A stretch of DNA of 60,293 bases from Crocinitomicaceae bacterium (lineage in GTDB: Bacteria; Bacteroidota; Bacteroidia; Flavobacteriales_D; Crocinitomicaceae): positions 3,814 to 64,106 of the forward strand of contig JAHEIL010000007.1 of assembly GCA_024639405.1 (NCBI GenBank), given 5' to 3'. The position numbers were made by a program, and so were the translations under genes. Under the pieces are notes generated by a model. The model had not been told where the DNA came from and searched no databases. It was given only the letters and a program-made list of their open reading frames with translations. Numbering within the stretch: position 1 is the first letter of the stretch; every line of letters begins with the position of its first letter. Of the stretch, positions 1 to 8,449 are shown piece after piece.

Positions 1-1016
1 GGGACCTCAATCCCTGGTGTTCCAAGAGCATCTTTAATTTTTGCTTCTAGTTCATCCATTAATTCAGGATTGTCTTTTAAGATTGCTTTTACAGCGTCAC
101 GGCCTTGTCCTAATTTAGTTTCACCGTAAGAGAACCAAGAACCACTTTTCTTAATGATGTTTAAGTCAACACCCAAATCAATGATTTCTCCTAATTTTGA
201 GATTCCTTCACCGTACATGATGTCAAATTCAGCTCTTCTAAATGGTGGAGCAACTTTGTTTTTTACAACTTTTACTTTAACACGGTTCCCCATGATTTCT
301 TCTCCGTCTTTTATTTGTGCTGCTCTACGAATGTCAATTCGGATAGAAGAGTAAAATTTTAAGGCATTTCCACCAGTCGTTGTTTCTGGGTTACCAAACA
401 TCACACCAATTTTATCACGTAATTGGTTGATGAAAATACAACAACATCCAGCTTTGTTAATTGAACCGGTCAATTTACGTAATGCTTTAGACATCAAACG
501 CGCTTGCAATCCCATTTGAGAATCACCCATTTCACCTTCAATTTCAGCTTTTGGAGTTAAAGCAGCAACAGAATCGATCACAATTAAATCAATTGCTCCA
601 GATCGGATTAAATTATCAGCGATTTCCAATGCTTGTTCTCCATTGTCTGGTTGAGAAATCAATAGATTATCAACATCACAGCCTAATTTTTTCGCGTAAA
701 ATTGATCAAATGCATGTTCTGCATCTATGAATGCTGCTATTCCTCCTTGTTTTTGTACTTCAGCAATCGCATGAATTGCCAAGGTTGTTTTACCTGATGA
801 TTCAGGTCCGTAGATTTCAACTACTCTACCTTTAGGATACCCATTGATTCCCAATGCTAAATCTAATGTAATAGATCCTGTTGGAATCACTTCCACTTTT
901 TCAACGGGAGAATCTCCTAATTTCATAACGGAACCTTTTCCGTATGCTTTGTCTAATTTCTCCATTGTTAATTGGAGCGCTTTTAATTTTTCTGAGTTTA
1001 CTTCTTTAACTGCCAT
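1..1016 (-). CDS. recA: RecA recombinase (3' end truncated by window edge)
   Basis: RecA is the ATP-dependent strand-exchange protein of homologous recombination and the SOS co-protease. Translating leftward from the ATG at 1016 gives [20 protein letters not shown], then the Walker A stretch [10 protein letters not shown], the Walker B region [10 protein letters not shown], the L1 segment [20 protein letters not shown], and the [20 protein letters not shown] region next to L2. About 338 codons are present and the reading frame runs off the left edge at an [10 protein letters not shown] segment, so only the extreme C terminus is missing compared with the usual 340-350 residues. The gene stands alone, with an exact -7 element 57 bp upstream (1074-1081). 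The identification is certain from the motifs. Confidence 0.98.
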   Translation of the reverse strand, partial: MAVKEVNSEKLKALQLTMEKLDKAYGKGSVMKLGDSPVEKVEVIPTGSITLDLALGINGYPKGRVVEIYGPESSGKTTLAIHAIAEVQKQGGIAAFIDAEHAFDQFYAKKLGCDVDNLLISQPDNGEQALEIADNLIRSGAIDLIVIDSVAALTPKAEIEGEMGDSQMGLQARLMSKALRKLTGSINKAGCCCIFINQLRDKIGVMFGNPETTTGGNALKFYSSIRIDIRRAAQIKDGEEIMGNRVKVKVVKNKVAPPFRRAEFDIMYGEGISKLGEIIDLGVDLNIIKKSGSWFSYGETKLGQGRDAVKAILKDNPELMDELEAKIKDALGTPGIEV

Positions 1017-1073
1017 ATCGTTTTTTTTAAGATGAATGCTCGTAACACATTCATGTTGTTTTTAATGATGGTA

Positions 1074-1081
1074 CAAATTTA
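1074..1081 (-). promoter_or_regulatory. putative -7 element of recA promoter
   Basis: Read on the minus strand this is TAAATTTG, an exact match to the Bacteroidota -7 consensus TAnnTTTG, 57 bp before the recA ATG. No TTG is visible at the usual -33 spacing, so the call rests on the -7 element alone. Confidence 0.35.
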
Positions 1082-1117
1082 TTGAGTCAGATCGTAAACT
1101 ATTTACGACCTAAAAAA

Positions 1118-1576
1118 TTATTTTAAAAGTGCTAAAATTTCTTCAGCGTGTTCTTTTGTTTTAGGTTTTTCAATGATTCCTACGATCGTATGATTTTCAT
1201 CTATTACAAATGTTGTACGATGAATTCCATCGTATTCTTTTCCCATAAATTTTTTTGGACCCCAAACTCCAAATTCTTGGATAATCGTTTTGTCCTCATC
1301 TGCAATGAGTGGAAATGGTAATGAAAATTTTTCGATGAATTTTGTATGTGATGCACTTGAATCAGCACTTACACCAATAATTTGAATACCTGCTTTCGTT
1401 AATGCAACATCATTATCTCTTAGATTGCAAGCTTGTACAGTACAACCTGGCGTGTTATCTTTTGGATAAAAATAGATGGCTATTTTCTTTCCACTAAAAT
1501 CTGAAAGTTGAATTGTTTTTCCATTTTGATCTTTCCCTGAAAAATCTGGTGCTTTGTCTCCTATTTTTAACTGCAT
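1118..1576 (-). CDS. bcp: thioredoxin-dependent thiol peroxidase (Bcp/PrxQ peroxiredoxin)
   Basis: This is a cytosolic peroxiredoxin that reduces hydrogen peroxide and organic hydroperoxides using thioredoxin. The AhpC/TSA fold is evident: GDKAPDF near the N terminus, then PKDNTPGCTVQACNLRD. That stretch holds the peroxidatic Cys and a second Cys five residues later, the PrxQ/Bcp arrangement. I chose the ATG at 1576 (MQLKIGDKAPDF) because family members begin only a few residues before the GD-x-AP motif. An in-frame ATG at 1588 would add four residues. The gene is monocistronic, with a good promoter at 1620-1649. Its length (152 aa) is typical and there is no signal peptide. Confidence 0.95.
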   Translation of the reverse strand: MQLKIGDKAPDFSGKDQNGKTIQLSDFSGKKIAIYFYPKDNTPGCTVQACNLRDNDVALTKAGIQIIGVSADSSASHTKFIEKFSLPFPLIADEDKTIIQEFGVWGPKKFMGKEYDGIHRTTFVIDENHTIVGIIEKPKTKEHAEEILALLK

Positions 1577-1619
1577 CTTATTGACCATTAATTAAACATT
1601 GTTTTGACGAAATATTAAT

Positions 1620-1649
1620 CAAATATAAATTGAAATTTCATATAAACAA
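1620..1649 (-). promoter_or_regulatory. bcp promoter (TTG-N19-TATATTTG)
   Basis: On the minus strand TTG (1649-1647) is followed after 19 bp by TATATTTG (1627-1620), an exact match to the Bacteroidota -33/-7 consensus with ideal spacing. The predicted start of transcription is near 1613, about 25-40 nt before the bcp start codon. Confidence 0.7.
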
Positions 1650-1684
1650 CAATAAGAGGTAAAAAAATGTTTCTCAAAATTAAA

Positions 1685-1716
1685 AATAGCCTTTAAAAAA
1701 ACTTCTAAAGGCTATT
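1685..1716 (-). terminator. rho-independent terminator of the M1 aminopeptidase gene
   Basis: Perfect 11-bp arms AATAGCCTTTA and TAAAGGCTATT enclose a 10-nt loop. On the minus strand the hairpin is followed by a short U-rich run and lies 25 bp beyond the aminopeptidase stop codon. Confidence 0.7.
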
Positions 1717-1740
1717 AAAACAAGGGATTTTAGTAAATGA

Positions 1741-4350
1741 TTATTTTTTTGTCAAACCACTATATTTTTCTTTTAAAGCAGTGTATTTTTTTATTTCTTG
1801 ACGTGTTTGATCCGCATAAAGTGCATCTTTATTTTGTTCTTGTGCTGTCAATTGTTCCGTTAATTTTTCAATTTTATCATCAATAAAAGTTGTGATGTAG
1901 GTGCAATTTTGGCCGATAAATTGTTTGGTTATTGCTGTTCCATTGATTTGTAAATAGGAATACATTTCAAATGCTGTTTCTAATTCTACTAATGTTTGTC
2001 TTGTTAAATAGTAGGTCATAGAATTAAGCACAATTAATTGATCGTAGCCTTGTAATAAATTGCTCTTTAAAATTTTATTGAAAAAAGAAAAGGAATTTTT
2101 ATCGCCGTTTTGTGCATATACTTGGGCTACAATTACAAGTGATTTTGAACTCGTTTCATTTTCCCACGGCTTAACTTTTTCTAAAGCTAATTGTGGGTTG
2201 ATTTCCGCCAAAGCCCGCATGCTTGTTCCTAATACTTTGTAAGATTTATCTTTCTCAAGTGATTGAATAAAGAGAGATTCATTGGCTTCACTGTTGTTCG
2301 CAACAAATGTTAATGCGCTTGCACGAACACTTGAATTTGGGTCATTCAATGCTAATTCTTTGATTTTAACTAGCGCTTTTCCAGCATTTTCATTGGTTAA
2401 TTTCCCCGCTTTTTCAATTGCTAAACTGCGTATGTGCCAAAAAGGATCATTGATTGCATCTAATATAAGTTGTTGTGCGACCCCGCTTTTGTCTTTTGTG
2501 CTATAAATCAATGCATTTTTACGTGCATTGTAGCGTTTTGAATGGTAATACTGAAATTGATAATGATGCAACGGTTTTTCTTCTCTTACTTTTGCTAGCA
2601 ATTGATGTTGGTAGTCAAATTCACAATTTTTTAGTGTACCAGAAAATGGAAAAGTAAATTGTTGCTTGACACTATCGATACTAATTTTATGAATATGTTC
2701 TCCTAAATCATCATAAATTGCTATTTCAAGAGGGAGTTTGAATAAAGGAGATAACTCTAAATTTTGATTTTGTTGAATGGAAAGTGTTACGGAATTATTC
2801 GTTTGAGTTTGTTTAACATCTAAAACAGGATGACCTGCAGCCAAAAACCATTGATTAAAAAACCAATTCAAGTCTTCACCACAAACTTCTTCAAATGCTA
2901 AACGAAGTTGATTGAATTCAGCTGGTTTAAATTTGTTAGCAGTTAAATAAAGGTTCAACGCTTTGAAAAAGGCTTCATCACCTAAATATGAGCGTAACAT
3001 GTGTAATATTCGCCCGCCTTTATTATAGGAATGACCATCAAACATTTGTTCTCTGTTTTCGTAATCAAACCAAATTAAATTGTGGTAACCAGAGGATTGT
3101 GCGGATTGATAATACCCGTCTGCTTCAATAGATGCTTGATAATCGGCTTCGTCTTTTCCATAGCGGAATTCATCCCATAAATATTGAGAATAATTGGCAA
3201 AGGATTCATTCAGTGGTAAATTTGACCACGATTCGCAGGTCACTAAATCCCCAAACCAATGGTGGAATAATTCATGTGCAATTGTTGACTGATCGTTTTC
3301 ATCCAATAATTCGCGGTCATTTTTATAGACATAATCACCAAAAACTACTGCGCCAGTATTTTCCATCGCACCTGAAACATATTCTCTTACCACAATCTGA
3401 TGGTATTTATCCCACGGATATTCAACGCCTAATAGTTTGGAGAAATATCCAATCATTGCAGGTGTTTCTCCAAAAATTGCTTTAGCGTTTTTCTCATAAG
3501 CTGGCTCAACGTAATAATTGACATCCATTTTACTGCCATCTTTTCGTGTGTACGTATCTTTTACAATTTTGAACTCACCAACGGCTAACATAAATAAATA
3601 TGGAGAGTGGGGTAAATCTTGTTTCCAATAATCGGTGCGTGTACCATTGTTATTTTTTGAACTAGAGACTAATTTACCATTTGAAAGTGTTACATATTTA
3701 TCTGCAACAGTAATGTATGTTTCTTGTGTTGTTTTCGTATTCGGTGAATCAATTGTTGGAAACCAAACTGAACTGGCTTCTGTTTCTCCTTGTGTCCAAA
3801 TTTGAGGCATTTTACTTGGATCGCTTCCCGTTGGATTGATAAAGTATAAACCTTTGTCAGAAGTAATAGCTGAACTTCCACCTAATAAACGTTCATTAGG
3901 TTTTGACGTGTATTGAATGACTACTGTATATTTTTCATCCTTTGAATAACTTCTGCCCAAATTGATTCTCAAATATGAACTATCATAAGAATACACAAGC
4001 GTTTTTTTGTCTAATTCTACAGAATGTATATCCATTCCTTTTGCATCTAAAATCAAACTATCAGTTGCATAAAAATAGGGTTTAGCAGTGATTGTTGCGG
4101 TACCATTCATTTGTGCTTTTTCCCAATTGAAGTTCACTTCTAGTTTGGTGTGAATGATATCAGTCAAAACAGTTTCACTGGCATTGTAGACTTTTCTAAC
4201 ACTTTTTTCTGCTAATCGCATACTAATTGGCTCGTCTACTTTGCGCGGAGCTGTTTTCTCAACGATTGGTAAGTTGATTGTCGGTTTTGAATGTTGGCAT
4301 GATAGCACAGAAATGCTTGTAAAAATGAAAAGAATGGCTTTGATTCTCAT
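1741..4350 (-). CDS. M1 family zinc aminopeptidase, lipoprotein
   Basis: This is a metallo-aminopeptidase of the M1 (gluzincin) family, which removes N-terminal residues from peptides. An N-terminal signal ending in LSCQ is a lipobox, so the protein is probably anchored to an envelope membrane facing the periplasm or surface. The substrate-binding GAMEN motif is present, followed by the zinc site HELFHHWFGD (H359, E360, H363) and the third ligand E382 in NESFANY; the usual NEG is NES here. The C-terminal third is helical and HEAT-like (repeated LALNDPNSSVRASAL-type segments), as in long M1 enzymes. At 869 aa it is within the family range. It is divergent from the biotinyl protein and has a clear terminator downstream. 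The probable role is peptide scavenging. Confidence 0.93.
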   Translation of the reverse strand: MRIKAILFIFTSISVLSCQHSKPTINLPIVEKTAPRKVDEPISMRLAEKSVRKVYNASETVLTDIIHTKLEVNFNWEKAQMNGTATITAKPYFYATDSLILDAKGMDIHSVELDKKTLVYSYDSSYLRINLGRSYSKDEKYTVVIQYTSKPNERLLGGSSAITSDKGLYFINPTGSDPSKMPQIWTQGETEASSVWFPTIDSPNTKTTQETYITVADKYVTLSNGKLVSSSKNNNGTRTDYWKQDLPHSPYLFMLAVGEFKIVKDTYTRKDGSKMDVNYYVEPAYEKNAKAIFGETPAMIGYFSKLLGVEYPWDKYHQIVVREYVSGAMENTGAVVFGDYVYKNDRELLDENDQSTIAHELFHHWFGDLVTCESWSNLPLNESFANYSQYLWDEFRYGKDEADYQASIEADGYYQSAQSSGYHNLIWFDYENREQMFDGHSYNKGGRILHMLRSYLGDEAFFKALNLYLTANKFKPAEFNQLRLAFEEVCGEDLNWFFNQWFLAAGHPVLDVKQTQTNNSVTLSIQQNQNLELSPLFKLPLEIAIYDDLGEHIHKISIDSVKQQFTFPFSGTLKNCEFDYQHQLLAKVREEKPLHHYQFQYYHSKRYNARKNALIYSTKDKSGVAQQLILDAINDPFWHIRSLAIEKAGKLTNENAGKALVKIKELALNDPNSSVRASALTFVANNSEANESLFIQSLEKDKSYKVLGTSMRALAEINPQLALEKVKPWENETSSKSLVIVAQVYAQNGDKNSFSFFNKILKSNLLQGYDQLIVLNSMTYYLTRQTLVELETAFEMYSYLQINGTAITKQFIGQNCTYITTFIDDKIEKLTEQLTAQEQNKDALYADQTRQEIKKYTALKEKYSGLTKK

Positions 4351-4460
4351 TGTATTTTGCTTTAATTTTTAACAAAAATGTCGATTATTTTTTGATTTCT
4401 TTTCTAAAAATTGAAGTTAGAGCTGTTGTTTCTGTTATTTTTGTAAGAAATAATAGTGAA

Positions 4461-4928
4461 ATGACAAATCGTACATGGAATTTTGATGGTTCAGATACAA
4501 TAGGAACAGACGGTGCTGTTGTAAAATGGGATGACCATCAATTTTTTACCTTGACATATAAAGGAGAAAAGTTCTTCGGTGAATTATTAGAAGATCATTC
4601 AGAATCGAATGCTTTGGTAATTAAAATTAATCACCGTATTTTTTCAATTAAGAAAAAAGGTCCGTTGGATGATTTAATTGCCGCAATGGGATTGGATGTT
4701 CCAAAAATTAAAAAATTAAAAGAATTACATGCGCCAATGCCGGGAAGAATTGTGCAGATTTCTGTTACAGTTGGACAAGAATTAGCAGTTGGTGATGAAA
4801 TTTTATCGTTGGAAGCAATGAAAATGGAAAATGTGTTGAAAGCAGATGGAATTGGTACTGTAAAAGCGATTTTGATTGAAGCCAATCAAGTTGTAGATAA
4901 AGGAGATGTTTTGATCGAGTTTGAATAA
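4461..4928 (+). CDS. biotin/lipoyl-attachment domain protein (BCCP-like)
   Basis: This is a small carrier protein of 155 aa with a C-terminal biotinyl domain. LHAPMPGRIVQI opens the domain and LSLEAMKMENVLKADG carries the modified lysine (about K121). Such proteins carry carboxybiotin for acyl-CoA or pyruvate-type carboxylases. The open frame extends upstream to 4350, but that stretch is hydrophobic, AT-rich and overlaps the promoter region of the divergent aminopeptidase. The ATG at 4461 (MTNRTWNFDG) fits the usual N terminus. No carboxylase or carboxyltransferase subunit is nearby, so its partner must be encoded elsewhere. A hairpin follows at 4949-4978. Confidence 0.88.
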   Translation: MTNRTWNFDGSDTIGTDGAVVKWDDHQFFTLTYKGEKFFGELLEDHSESNALVIKINHRIFSIKKKGPLDDLIAAMGLDVPKIKKLKELHAPMPGRIVQISVTVGQELAVGDEILSLEAMKMENVLKADGIGTVKAILIEANQVVDKGDVLIEFE

Positions 4929-4948
4929 TTAGTAAAGTAAACTTCATA

Positions 4949-4978
4949 AAAAAAGCCCCAAGTAATTGGGGCTTTTTT
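4949..4978. terminator. bidirectional terminator between BCCP-like and Omp28-like genes
   Basis: A 12-bp stem AAAAAAGCCCCA / TGGGGCTTTTTT closes a 6-nt loop. A T run lies on one side and an A run on the other, so it can end both converging transcripts. Confidence 0.85.
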
Positions 4979-4994
4979 GTTTTTATTCAATCCT

Positions 4995-5957
4995 TTAAGG
5001 AATTATTTTCTTTTTAATTACTTGATAAATTTCCAACGTTGTTTTATCATACACATAAATTAAGACATGCATATTTTCAGCATTGTGGGTAGATGTTTGA
5101 CCTTGTGGCGCTAATTGATTCGGAAGGATGTAACTGTAATTTAAATAGTATTTTCCATTCGTTAGCATTGAGCTTGTTAAGGTTTGTCCCCAAGCTTGAT
5201 TATCTAGTGTTCCTCGAAAAATATCGCGGTGAATATAATTCGGATTTAATACACTATTAATATTTTGGGGTCCAATTAATGAGTCTTCTATTAAATAAAC
5301 AACCATTGCTAAGTCATTACTTAAAGCATTATCTAATTTTTCAATTTCTGTATGTAAAAAGAAACCATGCTTTGGTGTTTCATAATAGTTTAGTTTTGCT
5401 TTGATCGCTACTTTTGGGGAAGTTGCTAATTGCGCAGCAGTTTTTGAAGCCCAAATACCTGCACCTGTAAAATACTCTCCTGCTTCATTTATACGATTTA
5501 CAGCTCCAGAAGGATTTCCATAAAATCCTGATCCAGCTAAAGTTGTACCAAAATAATTCCCCAATTCCAACACATTTGGATTTGTAAAATCAATCGGATA
5601 AAATAAATTAACTGCTTGAAAAGAGGTAATTCCGGTTGGCCCAGAATGCAAACTAGCTACAAAAATGCGAGAAGGATTCCCTTCATGTAGACCATGAGCA
5701 ACAGCTGCTGCAGAAGGACAACTCGAACAGTTGTGACCTGTAAAATCTTCAATCAATACATTCCGATTGGGATTCTCATTCGGTAAAGCAGAAAAGTCAG
5801 GCCATTCATTTGCGATATAATCGCTCCAATTTCCTGGGTAAATAGTTGTGTCTAAATCAACATTTACAGCTGGAGGATATGGATTATCAACTTTGTCGCA
5901 CGATTGGTTCAACAAGGTGAATGCACATAGAAGACTAAATAAAAGTATTTTTCTCAT
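4995..5957 (-). CDS. Omp28-related lipoprotein with thioredoxin-like CxxC
   Basis: This is a secreted lipoprotein (lipobox ending at C20, LLNQSC) of the Omp28-related family, 320 aa. After a spacer rich in Pro and Asp, EDFTGHNCSSCPSAA (C77, C80) is the family's thioredoxin-like active-site region, preceded by NVLIEDFTG as in thioredoxin-fold proteins. The middle and C-terminal parts are beta-rich and end in VIKKKIIP; I see no clear T9SS sorting domain. It is the last gene of an operon with a TlpA-like thioredoxin and a DUF6029-like barrel, 9 bp behind the latter. The likely location is the outer membrane and the likely role thiol exchange, but the substrate is unknown. Confidence 0.8.
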   Translation of the reverse strand: MRKILLFSLLCAFTLLNQSCDKVDNPYPPAVNVDLDTTIYPGNWSDYIANEWPDFSALPNENPNRNVLIEDFTGHNCSSCPSAAAVAHGLHEGNPSRIFVASLHSGPTGITSFQAVNLFYPIDFTNPNVLELGNYFGTTLAGSGFYGNPSGAVNRINEAGEYFTGAGIWASKTAAQLATSPKVAIKAKLNYYETPKHGFFLHTEIEKLDNALSNDLAMVVYLIEDSLIGPQNINSVLNPNYIHRDIFRGTLDNQAWGQTLTSSMLTNGKYYLNYSYILPNQLAPQGQTSTHNAENMHVLIYVYDKTTLEIYQVIKKKIIP

Positions 5958-5966
5958 CGCTAAATA

Positions 5967-7670
5967 TTAAAAACTGTGTGTTAATGAAAAAGTTAAACCA
6001 TTCGATGCAGGAACAGGTCGGCAGATTCCACCAACACAAAACAAGCCTGCACGTTGACGGCCATACGAAACAGTGATTCGTGTTGCTTCACGAATATAAC
6101 CTAAAGAAACATATGGATGGTGTTCACGGTGATTTGCATCAGGATTTCCAAAATTGTATTGATCCATCACACTTACAAACCAACTTGAATTAAAGGTGTA
6201 TTCAATCAGATATGTCATCCAATCACCTTTGTCAACAGCTTTTCCACTTTCCCAAAAGGCAAGATCTTTATTGTTTGCATCTCGGCGATTTACAAATAAG
6301 GTTTGAAATTCTGCTCTTACAGATTGAGAAGGCGTTAATTTGTAACCAGCTTCAACCACAAAAATCGATGTATTGATGAATCCAGTTTCTTTTGTCACTG
6401 TTGCAACATCGTTGTTTAATTTTTGATTGTAATAGTTTAAAATTAAATTAAACTTTTTTCCGAATTTTTTAGTAATGCTGATATTAAAATCACTCCAATA
6501 CAAACTATCACTCATATCAAATAAACCACTTGTGTATGTTACACCCGAAGAATCCAATGGATTGATTCCACTTGTGTGTCGCATAGGACGATAAGCTGTT
6601 GAAAAATTAGCATTGATAGATGTTCCATATTTTCCGCCTAATAAAGTTCCTTTTTTGATCGTATACATCACTTCGGCTTGAAATGCAATTTCCCCAACTG
6701 GCTGTGTCGCGTATGGATACAATGAAGAAACCAAGTTATAGGTATGCGTTTTTGTTAAAGCAGGTAAAAAATTGATCAATCCATTTTGCAATTGTTTCGT
6801 TCGATCTGAACGGTAACTCATATTGTCAGCTGATTTAGCTGAAAGTAATATTCCCAATCCTTTTTGATTGTATCCTAAATTAAAAACTGCAGCATGACCA
6901 ACATTGTAATTGTATAAGTTATCTTGAGATGGATCTTGACCTTTTGTTACATATTCTCCGTCAAAAGTGAATTTTTTGTACCTTAATTTTAATCTTCCAC
7001 CATAAACACCAACATTTTCAGGAAGAATTAATGTTGAATTGTCATCGCGTTGGTATTTACTGACAAATGAACCTCCAATTGTAATGTCTAACGCAGCGTT
7101 TTTGAATTTGTTAAACACTTCATTTACATGTATTTCACCATCAATTCCTCGTACGATTCCTGCTCCATGTTGAATAGAACCTTCAATAAAACCTAAACGC
7201 TGGTATCCATAAACACCTTTCAAGGTTATTCCCTTTTTTGGTCTTACAATTAAACGTATACCATCTAACATGTTATCAAATCCTAATGCTCTGTCTTCAT
7301 AAGCTCTTAACGAAAGTCCACTTCCAAATTGCTCGTAAATAGAACCAACGGCAATGTCAATAAAATCATTGTTATACCCAACATAACGCATCCCTAGTCC
7401 AGTTCCGTCAAAATTAGAAGGATATCCTTGGATTCTAGGCAAATAAGATTCAAAACGAACACCCGCTCTAATTTTTCCATTTGTGTAAAACACATTCATG
7501 TAAGAATTTAACAAGCCTTTTGATGCAGGTTGAGTTGCGCCAATGATTGAATCTTCGTTTAAATATTGAAAGGTTGTTTCTAAATTTCCAGAGATAGTAC
7601 CCTTATCTAACTGAGAAAATGATTGAAAAGCGCTAATAGCGATCAGCGCTGAAAGTGTTAATTTTTTCAT
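5967..7670 (-). CDS. DUF6029-like outer-membrane beta-barrel protein
   Basis: This 567-aa exported protein has a signal peptide (ISAFQSFSQ) and alternating amphipathic strands throughout, ending in an aromatic residue (FSLTHSF), all typical of an outer-membrane barrel. The N-terminal part (KGTISGNLETTFQYLNEDS) and the GSIYEQFGSGLSLRAYEDR segment resemble the Bacteroidota DUF6029 family. It has no assigned function. A Cys pair close to the C terminus, GLFCVGGICRPVPASNG, is notable because barrels rarely contain cysteine. The gene sits between the TlpA-like and Omp28-like genes (13 and 9 bp gaps), so all three are probably one transcript. The family name is from memory and not verified by a search. 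Confidence 0.75.
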   Translation of the reverse strand: MKKLTLSALIAISAFQSFSQLDKGTISGNLETTFQYLNEDSIIGATQPASKGLLNSYMNVFYTNGKIRAGVRFESYLPRIQGYPSNFDGTGLGMRYVGYNNDFIDIAVGSIYEQFGSGLSLRAYEDRALGFDNMLDGIRLIVRPKKGITLKGVYGYQRLGFIEGSIQHGAGIVRGIDGEIHVNEVFNKFKNAALDITIGGSFVSKYQRDDNSTLILPENVGVYGGRLKLRYKKFTFDGEYVTKGQDPSQDNLYNYNVGHAAVFNLGYNQKGLGILLSAKSADNMSYRSDRTKQLQNGLINFLPALTKTHTYNLVSSLYPYATQPVGEIAFQAEVMYTIKKGTLLGGKYGTSINANFSTAYRPMRHTSGINPLDSSGVTYTSGLFDMSDSLYWSDFNISITKKFGKKFNLILNYYNQKLNNDVATVTKETGFINTSIFVVEAGYKLTPSQSVRAEFQTLFVNRRDANNKDLAFWESGKAVDKGDWMTYLIEYTFNSSWFVSVMDQYNFGNPDANHREHHPYVSLGYIREATRITVSYGRQRAGLFCVGGICRPVPASNGLTFSLTHSF

Positions 7671-7683
7671 GAAAGTAAACTAG

Positions 7684-8196
7684 TTATTTTCCTAATTTTT
7701 TTAATTCTTCGTATAATTTTAACTCGTCACCTGGAGCGTAATTATTGTGAGAATAAACGATGTTTCCTTCTTTATCCACTAAAAATGTATGTGGAACATT
7801 GTTTACACCCATGGCTCTTTTGAAATCACCATTTGGATCCATCAATACTAAATAATCCCAACTTTTTCCATTCACATAAACTGGAACAGAGCTTTTCGTT
7901 TTTTCATCATCTACAGAAACAGCAACAAGATTTACCCCCGTTTCAGCTTGCCAATCTTCGTATAAATCTTGAATCGTATTTAATTCTCGTTTACAAGGTG
8001 AGCACCATGTTGCCCAAAAACTAATGATTACAGGACCATCAAAACCTAATTTTCCAGTATTCACAGATTTACCATCCATATTTTTTAATTCTACAGATGG
8101 AAGTTTTTTCAACGATGTTGAATGATTAGAAGTTTCTTGTGCCCATGAGAGCGTAAAACTGTAAACTGCTACTAATAAAAGGATAATTTTTTTCAT
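7684..8196 (-). CDS. TlpA-like periplasmic thioredoxin
   Basis: This is an exported thiol-disulfide oxidoreductase of 170 aa. A signal peptide (VAVYSFTLSWAQ) is followed by the TlpA/ResA-type fold: DGKSVNTGKLGFDGPVII, then FWATWCSPCKREL with active-site C65 and C68, and the cis-Pro region NNVPHTFLVDKEG. Proteins of this group reduce or exchange disulfides in the periplasm. It is the first gene of the operon with the DUF6029-like barrel and the Omp28-like lipoprotein, which suggests that it handles their cysteines. A palindrome lies upstream at 8233-8244. Confidence 0.9.
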   Translation of the reverse strand: MKKIILLLVAVYSFTLSWAQETSNHSTSLKKLPSVELKNMDGKSVNTGKLGFDGPVIISFWATWCSPCKRELNTIQDLYEDWQAETGVNLVAVSVDDEKTKSSVPVYVNGKSWDYLVLMDPNGDFKRAMGVNNVPHTFLVDKEGNIVYSHNNYAPGDELKLYEELKKLGK

Positions 8197-8232
8197 ATTT
8201 TTACCGTAAATTAATTTTTAAAATACTGAATA

Positions 8233-8244
8233 ACAAATATTTGT
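8233..8244. promoter_or_regulatory. possible operator palindrome
   Basis: ACAAATATTTGT is a perfect 12-bp palindrome (nearly 16 bp with flanks) about 36 bp upstream of the TlpA-like start. It lies in the 253-bp divergent region shared with the T9SS cargo gene. In such AT-rich DNA it could be chance. Confidence 0.25.
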
Positions 8245-8400
8245 AACTTTTATTTGTTTTAAATTTATTGTTTCAAATTGTTGACTTCAGATACCTTGTA
8301 GAATTCAAAGATACATTTTTTCTTATTTAGATTTAGGCAATTTATTTTTTTTAAAAAAGTTAAAATTATGTTAGCACATGATTTTTCAACTAAATTTTTA

Positions 8401-8408
8401 TATCTTTG
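8401..8408 (+). promoter_or_regulatory. putative -7 element for the T9SS cargo gene
   Basis: TATCTTTG matches TAnnTTTG exactly, 41 bp before the ATG at 8450. The -33 region is poor (TTTTTC rather than TTG). Confidence 0.45.
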
Positions 8409-8449
8409 GTTTTCAACATGCGTATTTTAGCTGTTTAAAGCATTACATT

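Noticed and set aside
3132-3485. 117-aa open frame on the plus strand inside the M1 aminopeptidase gene
   Set aside because: Antisense shadow of a well-supported gene; low-complexity His/Leu-rich translation with no signals.
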